Shown here in pieces: positions 1 to 8,483 of a stretch of 64,000 bases of DNA. The notes beneath the pieces are model-generated. The model was not told the DNA's origin and searched no databases. It was given only the letters and a program-made list of their open reading frames with translations. Every line of letters begins with the position of its first letter. Positions within the stretch are counted from its first letter, which is position 1. A program made the translations under genes and the position numbers. This DNA is from an uncultured Peptoniphilus sp. (GTDB taxonomy: Bacteria > Bacillota > Clostridia > Tissierellales > Peptoniphilaceae): the NCBI RefSeq assembly GCF_946222045.1, contig NZ_CAMILN010000002.1, forward strand, positions 1-64,000, written 5' to 3'.

Positions 1-428
1 CGGAAGAAGAAACAAAACCGGAAGAAGAAATAAAACCGGAAGAAGAAACAAAACCAGAAGAAGAGACAAAACCAGAAGTTGAAATTGACTCAGAAGAGTT
101 AATTGTTGTAGAAGATAGTAGAGATAGTAATTCAAATGTAATTATTTTAAATCCAACTATTTCAGTGAATAATGGAGAAAATATTAATTCTAAAAAAGAA
201 ATTACCTTGAATTTTAAAAACTTTAAAGAAAATAAAGTTTACTTTGTCTACTTGGACGGAAAAATTTTAATTGGAAAAATTAAAACAGATTCCTTTGGTT
301 TTTCATATTTAGAATTTAAAATTCCAGAAGGTATTAAAGAAGGCGTTCACCTAATTACTGTTAAAGATGAAAGTGGAAACATTGTTTACTCAAAGCAAAT
401 TAGTCTTTCAGATTTAAAGGCAGCTTAA
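1..428 (+). CDS. C-terminal part of a repeat-containing surface protein (truncated by window start)
   Basis: The frame is open from the first base (codon phase set by position 3) to a TAA at 426-428, so this is the tail of a longer gene. It begins with tandem six-residue repeats of the form P-E-E-E-T/I-K, a typical extended acidic/proline spacer of Gram-positive surface proteins. A short beta-rich domain of about 85 residues follows, with FKNFKENKVYFVYLDGK and an immunoglobulin-like pattern, ending SLSDLKAA. There is no LPXTG signal or membrane anchor at the C-terminus, so attachment, if any, must lie upstream. An internal ATG at 165 is not needed to explain the ORF. The function is unknown; a cell-surface or secreted role is inferred from the repeats. 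Confidence 0.75.
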   Translation, partial: EEETKPEEEIKPEEETKPEEETKPEVEIDSEELIVVEDSRDSNSNVIILNPTISVNNGENINSKKEITLNFKNFKENKVYFVYLDGKILIGKIKTDSFGFSYLEFKIPEGIKEGVHLITVKDESGNIVYSKQISLSDLKAA

Positions 429-461
429 AAATTCAATAGCTAAAAATAGCTTAAGGTTTAT

Positions 462-798
462 GTACTGACCTCCAAAAGTTGGATTAAAAAACTAACTAAA
501 GGAGGTCAGTTTTTTTAATGGTAAAATATAATTTAGAATGTAAACTAAAAGTTGTAAAAAAATACTTTTAAGGAAACATTGGATAGATATAACTTATAAA
601 AATATAGTATCAAATCAGAATCGTTGGTAAGAAGATGAGTAAACGTATACAAGAGGCAAGGCTCAAAAGGGCTAAAAATAAAAAGAAAAACTAGGATATT
701 TAAGCTAAATAGAATATAGAGAAAAGAATGCAACATAAAAATCAGAGAAAATATAAACTCTTTCTGTTTTTTGGTCAAATTTTATGGGTTGATCTCCT
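462..798 (+). mobile_element. Degenerate IS3-family (IS150-like) insertion sequence remnant
   Basis: The left end at 462-485 (TGTACTGACCTCCAAAAGTT...) has the form of an IS150-group terminal inverted repeat. It is followed by a wrecked orfA, and around 773-795 by a weak match to the reverse complement of the left end (GGTCAAATTTTATGGGTTGA). ACTGACCTCC (464-473) and GGAGGTCAGT (501-510) also form a hairpin just inside the left end, as seen in this family. Almost all of orfB is missing, so the element is dead and internally deleted. The left end and orfA are well supported; the right boundary is a guess. Confidence 0.7.
518..705 (+). pseudogene. Broken IS3-family transposase orfA
   Basis: ATG at 518 opens MVKYNLECKLKVVKKYF, a typical OrfA helix-turn-helix start, and stops at 569-571. 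The continuation is readable in a different frame from about 600: KYSIKSESLVRR, then TGA at 636-638 where the family has Trp, then VNVYKRQGSKGLKIKRKTR. This is the second half of the OrfA DNA-binding domain. At least one frameshift and two or more stops make it non-functional. Confidence 0.75.
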
Positions 799-818
799 TT
801 TTTTTTGGAGATTTTTTA
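791..818 (+). terminator. Hairpin with T-run downstream of the IS remnant
   Basis: ATCTCC (792-797) pairs with GGAGAT (807-812) across an all-T loop and is followed by TTTT. It may be a terminator or part of the old IS right end. Confidence 0.35.
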
Positions 819-1128
819 TTGGGAAAATTAATGATTTTTATAAAAAGAAAAGAAAAGTACAATGTTAAAAAGTCTTGAAAATTGTATTTTTAATAAGTTA
901 GACATTTTATGAAAATTTAAAAATGAAAATCCTATTTCACTTAAAAGAGATAGAGATTTGTATTTGTAAAGGGTCAAGACTTTAATTATAAATCAATTTA
1001 AAGTGGAATAGGTCAAAGATGGGGAGGGAAAAATGTTTTTCTTATTTATTAAATTCACTAGACTAGGATTTTTGTTAAGGTTATAATTAATTTAATCATG
1101 CAATTATTTTTATGAGAGGAGACTTTAT
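819..1128. other. AT-rich intergenic stretch with an imperfect inverted repeat
   Basis: No open frame of note. CCTATTTCACTT (931-942) and AAGTGGAATAGG (1001-1012) are complementary at 11 of 12 positions with a G-T pair at the other, separated by 58 bases. This could be a large stem or the ends of another decayed element. A ribosome site (GAGAGGAGA) precedes the permease gene at 1129. Confidence 0.4.
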
Positions 1129-2565
1129 ATGCAAGATTCACAAAAGAAAATTAAGTGGAATGCCCTGGCTTTTATGGCCTTCTCCACTTTATGGGGTTTT
1201 GGAAATGTTGTTAACGGTTTCGTATTCTTTAACGGAATCCAAGTAATATTTTCATGGATCCTAATGTTCGCACTTTATTTTATTCCTAACGCTCTAATGG
1301 TTGGGGAACTTGGTTCAGCCTTCAAGGATGAGGGTGGTGGAGTTACATCATGGATAAGATCAACTTCTAGTGATAAGCTAGCTTATTACGCAGGTTGGAC
1401 TTATTGGGCATGTCACATTACCTACATTGCTTCTAAGGGTTCTGGTGGACTAAAGGCTATGTCTTGGATGTTCTTCCAAAACGCAGAAGTTTATGACTCC
1501 CTACCAACTGTTTATGTACAAATCGCAACTCTAGCAGTATTTTTAATTTTCTGCTGGGTAGCAAGTAGAGGACTTAACCCACTTAAAAACCTTGCAACTA
1601 TTGCAGGTTCAAGTATGTTTGTTATGGGTATTCTTTACATCTTAATGATGCTTGCTGCACCAAAGATCAACCCAAATGGTGGTTACCATGCTATTGACTG
1701 GTCTCTTGATCATTTAATACCAACATTTGATATGAAGTATTTCACTTCTTTATCAATTCTTGTATTTGCTGTTGGTGGTATTGAAAAGATGAGTCCATAT
1801 GTAAACAACATGGAAGGTAACTCTTCAAAGGAATTCCCTAAGGCAATGATATTCGCTGCTGTAATGGTAATTATTTCTGCTATCTTTGGTACTATTGCCA
1901 TGGGTATGATGTTTGATCCTGCTATTATTAATTCAGATCCAGCAACTTTTGACTCTTATGCAGCTAATGGTGCTTACTGGGCTTTCCAAAAAGTTGGGGA
2001 ATATTATGGTCTTGGAAATGCAATTATGATTGTTTACGCTTTATGTAACACTATTGGTCAATTCTCTACACTTGTTGTAAGTATTGACGCACCACTTAGA
2101 ATGTTACTTGATGATGACAAGACAAATAAATATATACCAAGAAAGCTTCTTAAGAAAAATAAATATGGAGCTTACATCAACGGTATTAAACTTATAATTG
2201 TTCTTGCAGGTTCAATTATCCTGGCACAAATCCTTGTTCCAGGTGCTGCAACTGTATTAAGACAATTAACAAAACTTAACTCAATTACAATGCCACTTCG
2301 TTACCTATGGGTATTCTTGGCATATATATTCTTAAGAAAGAATAGGGGCGAAGTAGAAAGAGACTTCTACTTCACTCGTAAGCAAGGTCTTGCTCTATTC
2401 TTTGGATTCTGGTGTTTCGTAGTTACAGCTGCTTGCTGTATCCTAGGAATGATTTCAGATGATCCAATGCAAATGGCACTTAACATAATTACACCACTTG
2501 TACTTGTTGCACTTGGAGTAATCCTACCAATGATTAGGGCAAAGGAAGATCAAAAACTTAGTTAA
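1129..2565 (+). CDS. APC-superfamily amino-acid permease (YjeM/GadC-like)
   Basis: A 478-residue polytopic membrane protein with about twelve hydrophobic segments. The N-terminus (FMAFSTLWGFGNVVNGF, then GELGSAFKDEGGGVTSWI) resembles glutamate/GABA-antiporter-type APC permeases such as E. coli YjeM, where the first helix carries a Gly-rich substrate-binding break and the EGG motif follows helix 2. Substrate cannot be read from the sequence; an amino acid or amine is expected. It lies 18 bases upstream of an M18 aminopeptidase with no terminator between, so the two are probably co-transcribed, suggesting uptake coupled to peptide/amino-acid catabolism. The start is supported by GAGAGGAGA about 7 bases upstream. 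Confidence 0.85.
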   Translation: MQDSQKKIKWNALAFMAFSTLWGFGNVVNGFVFFNGIQVIFSWILMFALYFIPNALMVGELGSAFKDEGGGVTSWIRSTSSDKLAYYAGWTYWACHITYIASKGSGGLKAMSWMFFQNAEVYDSLPTVYVQIATLAVFLIFCWVASRGLNPLKNLATIAGSSMFVMGILYILMMLAAPKINPNGGYHAIDWSLDHLIPTFDMKYFTSLSILVFAVGGIEKMSPYVNNMEGNSSKEFPKAMIFAAVMVIISAIFGTIAMGMMFDPAIINSDPATFDSYAANGAYWAFQKVGEYYGLGNAIMIVYALCNTIGQFSTLVVSIDAPLRMLLDDDKTNKYIPRKLLKKNKYGAYINGIKLIIVLAGSIILAQILVPGAATVLRQLTKLNSITMPLRYLWVFLAYIFLRKNRGEVERDFYFTRKQGLALFFGFWCFVVTAACCILGMISDDPMQMALNIITPLVLVALGVILPMIRAKEDQKLS

Positions 2566-2583
2566 ATTCTAAAAGGAGGAAGT

Positions 2584-3906
2584 ATGAATTATTTAGAAAC
2601 TTCAAAGGAATTGTTAGAATTTATTAGAAAATCTTCAAGTATGTTCCACACAATTGACACTGTGAAGACTTATCTTGACAAGGAAAATTTTATTGAATTA
2701 AAGGAAGGCGAAAGCTGGACTATTGAAAAGGGCAAAAACTATTACACTACAAGAAACGACTCAAGTATTATTGCCTTTAAGGTAGGTAGTGACCTTTCAG
2801 ATTACCACTACCAATTAGTTGCTTCTCACTCTGACTCACCAACTTATAAGGTGAAAAGTATGCCAGAGCTAGATGGCCCAGGAGACTATGTAAAACTAAA
2901 TGTAGAAGTTTATGGTGGACCAATTGATTCAGTTTGGTTCGACAAGCCACTTACTCTTGCAGGCAGGGTCCTAGTAGAAGAAGATGGCGCCATAGTTTCA
3001 AAACTACTTCACATTGACAAGGATATTTTAATTATCCCTAACGTTGCCATCCACATGAATAGAGACGTTAACAAGGGCTATGAATACAATAGACAAGTTG
3101 ACCTTCTTCCACTATTTACAAGTGGAGCTATGAAAAAAGGCGACTACAACAAAATGATAGCTGAAGAACTTGGAGTTAGTGAAGATCAAATTATTTCTAA
3201 GGACCTATTCCTAGTAAATAGACAAGAAGGAAAAATCTGGGGCTACAAGGATGAATTTGTTTCATCTCCAAAACTTGACGACCTAGAATGTGCCTTCACT
3301 TCACTTAAGGCCTTTATTGAAGGATCTAACGACAAGGCAGTAAATGTTTACTGCTGCTTCGACAACGAAGAAGTTGGATCAAACACAAAACAAGGTGCCA
3401 TGTCTACCCTTCTTCACGACACATTAAAAAGACTTAACGCAGGTCTTGGTTTTGAAGAAGAAGAATACCACAAGGCTGTTGCAAAATCCTTCCTAGTGAG
3501 TGCTGACAATGCTCACGCAGTTCATCCAAACCATAAGGAATTAACTGATGACGAAAACAGAACTTTCATGAATGAGGGAATTGTAATCAAGGAAGCTGCC
3601 AACCAAAAGTACACATCAGATGCCTTTTCACAAGCAGTTTTCAAAAAGATTTGCGCCCTTGTTGATGTACCAGTTCAACACTTTGCCAACAGATCTAACA
3701 TGCAAGGTGGATCAACTCTTGGAAACTTATCAAACACACAAGTATCCCTTCACGCAGTTGACATTGGACTACCACAACTAGCAATGCACTCCAACTACGA
3801 AACTGCAGGAGCAAAGGACCCAGCTTACATGGTTAAGGCCCTTACAAAATACTACAACACAAATATAAAAATTGACGGAGCATCAAAAATCTCCGTTGAA
3901 GAATAA
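2584..3906 (+). CDS. apeB: M18 family aminopeptidase
   Basis: A 440-residue cytosolic zinc aminopeptidase that releases N-terminal (often acidic or neutral) residues from peptides. Visible M18 hallmarks are ASHSDSPTYKVK (first metal-binding His/Asp, residue ~80), SPKLDDLECAF (bridging Asp), CFDNEEVGSNTKQGA (Glu-Glu base/ligand pair, ~260), SADNAHAVHPNH and the C-terminal NRSNMQGGSTLGNLS with a late His ligand. Length and motif order are normal for the family. It probably shares an operon with the permease upstream and is followed by a hairpin at 3947. The start has AGGAGGAAGT in front. Confidence 0.93.
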   Translation: MNYLETSKELLEFIRKSSSMFHTIDTVKTYLDKENFIELKEGESWTIEKGKNYYTTRNDSSIIAFKVGSDLSDYHYQLVASHSDSPTYKVKSMPELDGPGDYVKLNVEVYGGPIDSVWFDKPLTLAGRVLVEEDGAIVSKLLHIDKDILIIPNVAIHMNRDVNKGYEYNRQVDLLPLFTSGAMKKGDYNKMIAEELGVSEDQIISKDLFLVNRQEGKIWGYKDEFVSSPKLDDLECAFTSLKAFIEGSNDKAVNVYCCFDNEEVGSNTKQGAMSTLLHDTLKRLNAGLGFEEEEYHKAVAKSFLVSADNAHAVHPNHKELTDDENRTFMNEGIVIKEAANQKYTSDAFSQAVFKKICALVDVPVQHFANRSNMQGGSTLGNLSNTQVSLHAVDIGLPQLAMHSNYETAGAKDPAYMVKALTKYYNTNIKIDGASKISVEE

Positions 3907-3946
3907 AATAAGATTTAAATTCTAAATTTAAATAAATACTTTTTTA

Positions 3947-3974
3947 GGGTGGGCTTAGGCCTGCTCTTTTTTTG
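3947..3974 (+). terminator. Rho-independent terminator after apeB
   Basis: GGGTGGGC (3947-3954) pairs (with G-U pairs) with GCCTGCTC (3959-3966), followed by TTTTTTT. Confidence 0.75.
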
Positions 3975-4070
3975 TTGAAATAAAATTTTACATAGCTTTT
4001 ACTTTTTATAATCTCAATATAAATATAATTTTTTTATAATTATCCATGGAAAAATGAGGAGGTTAAAAAA

Positions 4071-6722
4071 GTGAAAAATAATTGGAGAAGAAGTTTTTTG
4101 TCACTATTTTTACTTGTTGCATTGTTTGTATCACTTATTCCAAGTGGAATATTTGCACAATCAAAAGTAGTTGCAGAGTGGGATTTTAATAAAGAAAATT
4201 CTACTGGTTCTATTAGTGATGGAACTTTAAAGATTAGAGATGCAAGTGGAAATAATAATGACTTGGAAATGCAAACTTATACAGGTGGACACTTAACTGA
4301 TGTTAAGTCTAGTGAAAATTGGGAAGATTATCTAAGGTTTTCGAGTGAATCTGTAAATGGAAAGGGATCAATTGAATTTGCTGGACTTGCAAAGAATAAG
4401 GGTGCCGATTTTGTAACGGTAAATGACGCGCCAATAAACAAAGAAACATTTAGTGATGGTTATACAATTGAAATCATGTATTATTTGCCAAAGGACTGGA
4501 CTAATAATGACAAATGGATGGGAATACTTGCAAGACAAGTTGCCGACACAAAGAATGTAAAGACAATGGACGAGCCTGAACTTGGTTCAACTTCTATTGC
4601 AGTTTCAAATTGTAAAGAAGTTCAATACTTAACTGTAAACGAAGATGATTCTCACCTTATGAATTCTTCTGTATGGTCTGTTGCCATGGATAAGGGCGGT
4701 CAATGGTATCACATAGCCATAACATGTGATGACCAAGGAAATATAAAATCTTTCTTAAATGGAGCGGAGTCTTTTAGGAATTATGAATCAAGTGATGGTG
4801 GAATAATGAGAGGTATTTTTGCTGACCCAGAAGACGGCAGGTTTAGAGTTGGTTCATCTTGGTGGAAAGAGGGAGATCAAACTCTTGATAAGTTTTTAAA
4901 TGGAAATATTGAAACAATTAGAATTTCCAAGGGTGCACTTTCTAAAAGTGAGTGGTTAATTCCAAATCCAGAAAATCTATCAGGAGATTTTGGTACAAAT
5001 AGGGAATTTGCCTTGGAGAACAAAAATAATTACAATTTTGTATTTTTACCAGATACACAAAACACTGTAAAATTCAAACCAGATGTAATGGATAGTGCCA
5101 TTAGAGGACTAGTTAATGATGCAGACAAGGGCAACATTAAAGCAGTTTCACATCTTGGAGATATTGTGGAAGACTATGATGATAAGACACAGTTTGAAAA
5201 TTCTAAAAATACATTCTATAAACTTGCTGATTCTAAAATAAAAACTTTGATTATTCCAGGTAATCATGATTACTGGCCAGAAAAAGGATATGGATATAAT
5301 GATAAGGAATTTTATATGAATCCAAACAACAATCCTCTTGATATGTTTTATAAAGATTATTATGGAAAAGACTCGGATTTTACTAAAAAGGCCACATATG
5401 TAGTAAATGATTCTCCTTCTGGAAGATCTTCCTACATGAAGGTAAGGGCAGGCTCCTATGAATATTTAATGGTGGGTCTATCTTGGTATGACCTTGGACG
5501 TGATAAGGATTGGTTTGAAAATATTTTAAAAGAAAACAAAGAAAATCCAACAATAATTGTGGCTCACAACATAGTTGACTGTTCAGATACAGAGCCATCT
5601 TCAGTTCAATTTTCTGGCGTTGGAGATGAAATCTGGAATATAATTAAAAAATATGATCAAGTATTTATGACAGTGTCTGGTCACTATCATGGAGCAGGAA
5701 ATAAAGTTTATATGAACGACAAGAATAAACCAGTTATCACAATTCTAGCTGATTACCAATTTTCTTATAATGGTGGAAATGGATTTTTCAAATATGCAGA
5801 ATTTGACGAAGATGAAAATAAAATTTTCTTAAAGACTTATTCACCTTATGCTGCAAGTCTTTCTGATTCTGAAAAAACTTTCTTTGATGTAAATTATATG
5901 CTTGGAAAGGGAAATGACGATGTACTTGATTTAAACTTCGACAATAGATTTGATTTTGCAAAAAAATATCCTAGAGAAGTTGAAAAAGATGACAAGAATG
6001 TAATTTCTTGGACTGAAATAGAGGACAATGCCCAAGTAATTGATAATGATGTGGAAGAAAATTTGAATGATAATTTCACCCACAGAAAACATCATGAAAA
6101 AACTTACCCAGTCTATGTTGGCACTTCAATATTTTCTGAAAACAAAAATCTTGAAAAAGAAGTAGAAAAGAAAACAGAAGGCAAAAAAGCTGATGTAAGG
6201 GACTATGAAGGCCACTGGGCAAAAGAATTTATAGAAAAAGTTTTAGATAAGGATCTTATGGACTTAATAAATGGAAAATTCTTCCCAGATAGAAAGGCAA
6301 CAAGATTTGAACTTGTAAAGGCACTTGCAAAAATGCAAAATGTAAATCCTAAAGATTACAGTGAAAATATTTATAAGGATTTAAATAAAGATTCAGAAGA
6401 AAGTGGCTATATTGCATGGGCAAGCAAGAAGGGCATAGTATATGGCTATGAAGACGGAGAATTTAAAGGAAATAGAGAAATTTCAAGAGAAGAAGTTGCA
6501 GCTATCTTAAATAGATATGTGGAAAAACTTGGAATTGAAAGAAAAGAAGCTAAGGATATTAATTTTAAAGATGAAGCAAAGATATCTTCTTGGGCAAAGG
6601 ATGAAGTAAAGAAGGCAGTAAGTAGAGGTCTATTTACTGGAAGAGATGATGGAAGCTTTGACCCTAAAGAAAATATAACAAGAGGAGAAATTGCGAGAGT
6701 AATTGTAAATTTACTTTCATAA
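4071..6722 (+). CDS. Secreted LamG / calcineurin-like phosphoesterase with C-terminal SLH domains
   Basis: An 883-residue exported protein. Residues 1-30 are a signal peptide ending near IFAQS. Residues ~33-300 look like a concanavalin/LamG-type beta-sandwich (WYHIAITCDDQGNIKSFLNG). A metallophosphoesterase domain follows: PDTQN (~328), HLGDIVED (~361), PGNHDYW (~397), VAHNIV (~497) and SGHYHGAG (~536) supply the two-metal ligands, the first motif being the DTQ variant rather than DxH. Three SLH repeats (~710-883; GHWAKEF, YKDLNKD, FKDEAKISSWAKDEV) should bind secondary cell-wall polymer. The start is GTG, set by GAGGAGG 9-15 bases upstream. A terminator sits on each side, so it is monocistronic. 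The substrate is unknown; extracellular phosphate release or nucleotide hydrolysis is inferred. Confidence 0.9.
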   Translation: MKNNWRRSFLSLFLLVALFVSLIPSGIFAQSKVVAEWDFNKENSTGSISDGTLKIRDASGNNNDLEMQTYTGGHLTDVKSSENWEDYLRFSSESVNGKGSIEFAGLAKNKGADFVTVNDAPINKETFSDGYTIEIMYYLPKDWTNNDKWMGILARQVADTKNVKTMDEPELGSTSIAVSNCKEVQYLTVNEDDSHLMNSSVWSVAMDKGGQWYHIAITCDDQGNIKSFLNGAESFRNYESSDGGIMRGIFADPEDGRFRVGSSWWKEGDQTLDKFLNGNIETIRISKGALSKSEWLIPNPENLSGDFGTNREFALENKNNYNFVFLPDTQNTVKFKPDVMDSAIRGLVNDADKGNIKAVSHLGDIVEDYDDKTQFENSKNTFYKLADSKIKTLIIPGNHDYWPEKGYGYNDKEFYMNPNNNPLDMFYKDYYGKDSDFTKKATYVVNDSPSGRSSYMKVRAGSYEYLMVGLSWYDLGRDKDWFENILKENKENPTIIVAHNIVDCSDTEPSSVQFSGVGDEIWNIIKKYDQVFMTVSGHYHGAGNKVYMNDKNKPVITILADYQFSYNGGNGFFKYAEFDEDENKIFLKTYSPYAASLSDSEKTFFDVNYMLGKGNDDVLDLNFDNRFDFAKKYPREVEKDDKNVISWTEIEDNAQVIDNDVEENLNDNFTHRKHHEKTYPVYVGTSIFSENKNLEKEVEKKTEGKKADVRDYEGHWAKEFIEKVLDKDLMDLINGKFFPDRKATRFELVKALAKMQNVNPKDYSENIYKDLNKDSEESGYIAWASKKGIVYGYEDGEFKGNREISREEVAAILNRYVEKLGIERKEAKDINFKDEAKISSWAKDEVKKAVSRGLFTGRDDGSFDPKENITRGEIARVIVNLLS

Positions 6723-6751
6723 ATTAATTTTCTTAGTTTAATAAATAGACC

Positions 6752-6783
6752 AAAAAAGATGCTTAAGAAGGCATCTTTTTTCT
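6752..6783 (+). terminator. Rho-independent terminator after the SLH phosphoesterase
   Basis: AAAAAAGATGC and GCATCTTTTTT form an extended A/T-flanked stem around loop TTAAGAAG. Confidence 0.85.
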
Positions 6784-6946
6784 TTGGAAAGTTTGTGGAT
6801 AAATTGAAAGGAAAATATTAATTGTAATATCTAAAATCTCCTACTATTTAGGATATTAATAAAATTTTTAAAATTTAAAAGGAATTCCTGAATTATAAAA
6901 ATTTTATGTTATAATGAAGTCATCACATTTATGGAGGATTGTTATT
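6784..6946 (+). promoter_or_regulatory. Promoter/leader region upstream of purF
   Basis: An AT-rich stretch carrying a perfect -10 (TATAAT, 6910-6915) and, further up, a lone DnaA-box match (TGTGGATAA, 6794-6802). No convincing -35. I do not see the conserved core of a purine riboswitch. Transcription from this -10 would read a small ORF (6947) and a hairpin (7043) before purF. Confidence 0.45.
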
Positions 6947-7033
6947 ATGTTTTTAGGCCTAATGTATTCAAGAAAATTTACAGATAAAGCTCACGGCCCA
7001 ATTGACTCTATATTTGCGACTAATTTTTTATAG
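6947..7033 (+). CDS. 28-residue leader-peptide candidate upstream of purF
   Basis: ATG at 6947 is preceded by a strong GGAGG (6933-6937) and opens MFLGLMYSRKFTDKAHGPID..., ending TAG at 7031-7033, ten bases before an intrinsic-terminator-like hairpin and 88 bases before purF. The arrangement promoter, ribosome site, short peptide, hairpin, biosynthetic gene is that of a transcription-attenuation leader. I do not recognise the peptide and it has no obvious run of a regulatory amino acid. It could instead be an unannotated small protein or chance. Confidence 0.4.
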   Translation: MFLGLMYSRKFTDKAHGPIDSIFATNFL

Positions 7034-7042
7034 GTATTTTTG

Positions 7043-7068
7043 GCTCATCTTTTTGATGGGCTTTTTTA
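7043..7068 (+). terminator. Terminator/attenuator hairpin in front of purF
   Basis: GCTCATC (7043-7049) pairs with GATGGGC (7055-7061), then TTTTTT. It lies between the leader peptide and purF, so it either ends the small transcript or attenuates purFL. Confidence 0.7.
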
Positions 7069-7121
7069 GTTGGAGGAAGAATGGAAGATTTTTATTTTTG
7101 GAAGAATGAGGTGGCAGACTA

Positions 7122-8483
7122 ATGTGTGGAGTTATAGGCATTTACTCACAAAAAGACGTAAGCAAAAAATTATTTTATGGACTCAACTCCCTTCAACACA
7201 GGGGACAAGAAGCATCAGGTATTTGTGTCTTTAATGGGGAGGACTTGATACTGGACAAGGGTATGGGACTTGTCTACGATCATTTTGATGATGAAAGCTT
7301 TTTGAAGCTAAAGGGAAATGTTGGGATTGGTCACGTTCGCTATGCAACAGCTGGTGGATCTTATAGGTACAACTCTCAACCTCTACTTGCCTTCTCAAAG
7401 AACAAGGAGTTTGCCCTTGCTCACAATGGAAACCTTGTTAACCACAAGTCCATTAGGGAAGAGCTTGAAGACGAAGGCATGCTTTTCCAAACTGCCATTG
7501 ATACAGAAGTTATCCTTTCATTAGTTGCTAAATACTACCAAGGCGACATTGTGGAAGCAGTTAAGAAGACTATGGCAAGGATCAAGGGAGCCTACAGTGT
7601 TGTAATGCTTTTTGAAGACAAGCTTATTGCCTTTAGGGATCCCAATGGTTTTAGACCACTTTTAATTGGCAGGGCAAAAAACGGTGAGGTAATAATTGCA
7701 TCTGAAAATGCTCCTCTTGAAATTATTGGCACTGATGCCATAAGGAATGTTGAGCCTTCAGAAATTATTGTTGTTGATAAGGATGGAATTCACTCAGACT
7801 TTTATGAAAAGGACGACAAGAAGCACTGCATCTTTGAATATGTTTACTTTGCGAGAACTGATGCCAACTTAGACGGAGTTAACTCCTACAATTTTAGGAG
7901 AAGATGTGGAGAAATCCTATCTAGGGAAGCTCCAGTTGAAGCTGACCTTGTTATTGCAGTTCCAGACTCTGGTACACCAGGAGCCATGGGTTATGCCCAA
8001 GAATCAGGAATTCCCTTTGCAGAAGGTCTTGTTAAGAACAGGTACATGGGCAGAACTTTTATAAAGCCAACTGCTGAAGAAAGAGAGCTTTCTGTAAAAT
8101 TAAAACTTAATCCCCTAGAAACAGTTTTAAAGGGAAAGAGAATTGTTCTTGTTGACGACTCTGTTGTAAGGGGAACAACTTCCAAAAATCTTATCAAGAG
8201 GATGAAAAAGGCTGGTGCCAAGGAAGTCCACATGAGGGTAGTTTCTCCTCCAGTAAAATTCCCTTGCTATTATGGAATAAACACGCCATCTAGACAAAAA
8301 CTTATTGCCGCAAACTATTCTGTGGAAGAAATAAGAGAAAGGATAGGAGCAGATTCCCTTGCCTTCATATCTATGGAGGGAATGCTAGATGCAACTTTGA
8401 TGAAAGAAAATAAATTCTGCGAAGCCTGCTTTAATGGTAATTACGCAGTAGAGCCAAAGGAGTTAATTGAAGATGAAAAATAA
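7122..8483 (+). CDS. purF: Amidophosphoribosyltransferase
   Basis: First committed step of purine synthesis: PRPP + glutamine to 5-phosphoribosylamine. At 453 residues it has the N-terminal nucleophile glutaminase directly after Met (MCGVIGIYS, catalytic Cys2, no propeptide), RHRGQEASG-type loop (LQHRGQEASGI), HNGNLVN, and the PRPP loop VLVDDSVVRGTTS (~343). Four Cys (KHCIFEY, FPCYYGIN, FCEAC) match the [4Fe-4S] ligands of Bacillus-type PurF. An in-frame stop just upstream (TGA 7107-7109) fixes the start. GAGGTGG supplies the ribosome site. A 13-codon ORF (7081-7122) with its own GGAGG overlaps the start ATG by one base (TAATG) and may couple translation. It overlaps purL by 11 bases. Confidence 0.97.
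   Translation: MCGVIGIYSQKDVSKKLFYGLNSLQHRGQEASGICVFNGEDLILDKGMGLVYDHFDDESFLKLKGNVGIGHVRYATAGGSYRYNSQPLLAFSKNKEFALAHNGNLVNHKSIREELEDEGMLFQTAIDTEVILSLVAKYYQGDIVEAVKKTMARIKGAYSVVMLFEDKLIAFRDPNGFRPLLIGRAKNGEVIIASENAPLEIIGTDAIRNVEPSEIIVVDKDGIHSDFYEKDDKKHCIFEYVYFARTDANLDGVNSYNFRRRCGEILSREAPVEADLVIAVPDSGTPGAMGYAQESGIPFAEGLVKNRYMGRTFIKPTAEERELSVKLKLNPLETVLKGKRIVLVDDSVVRGTTSKNLIKRMKKAGAKEVHMRVVSPPVKFPCYYGINTPSRQKLIAANYSVEEIRERIGADSLAFISMEGMLDATLMKENKFCEACFNGNYAVEPKELIEDEK

Noticed and set aside
545..778. 77-codon minus-strand ORF in the IS remnant
   Set aside because: Antisense to readable transposase sequence, low complexity and no ribosome site.
6916..7121. Purine or other known riboswitch before purF
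   Set aside because: The conserved core bases and paired arms of the purine riboswitch are not visible; only a hairpin with T-run and small ORFs are.
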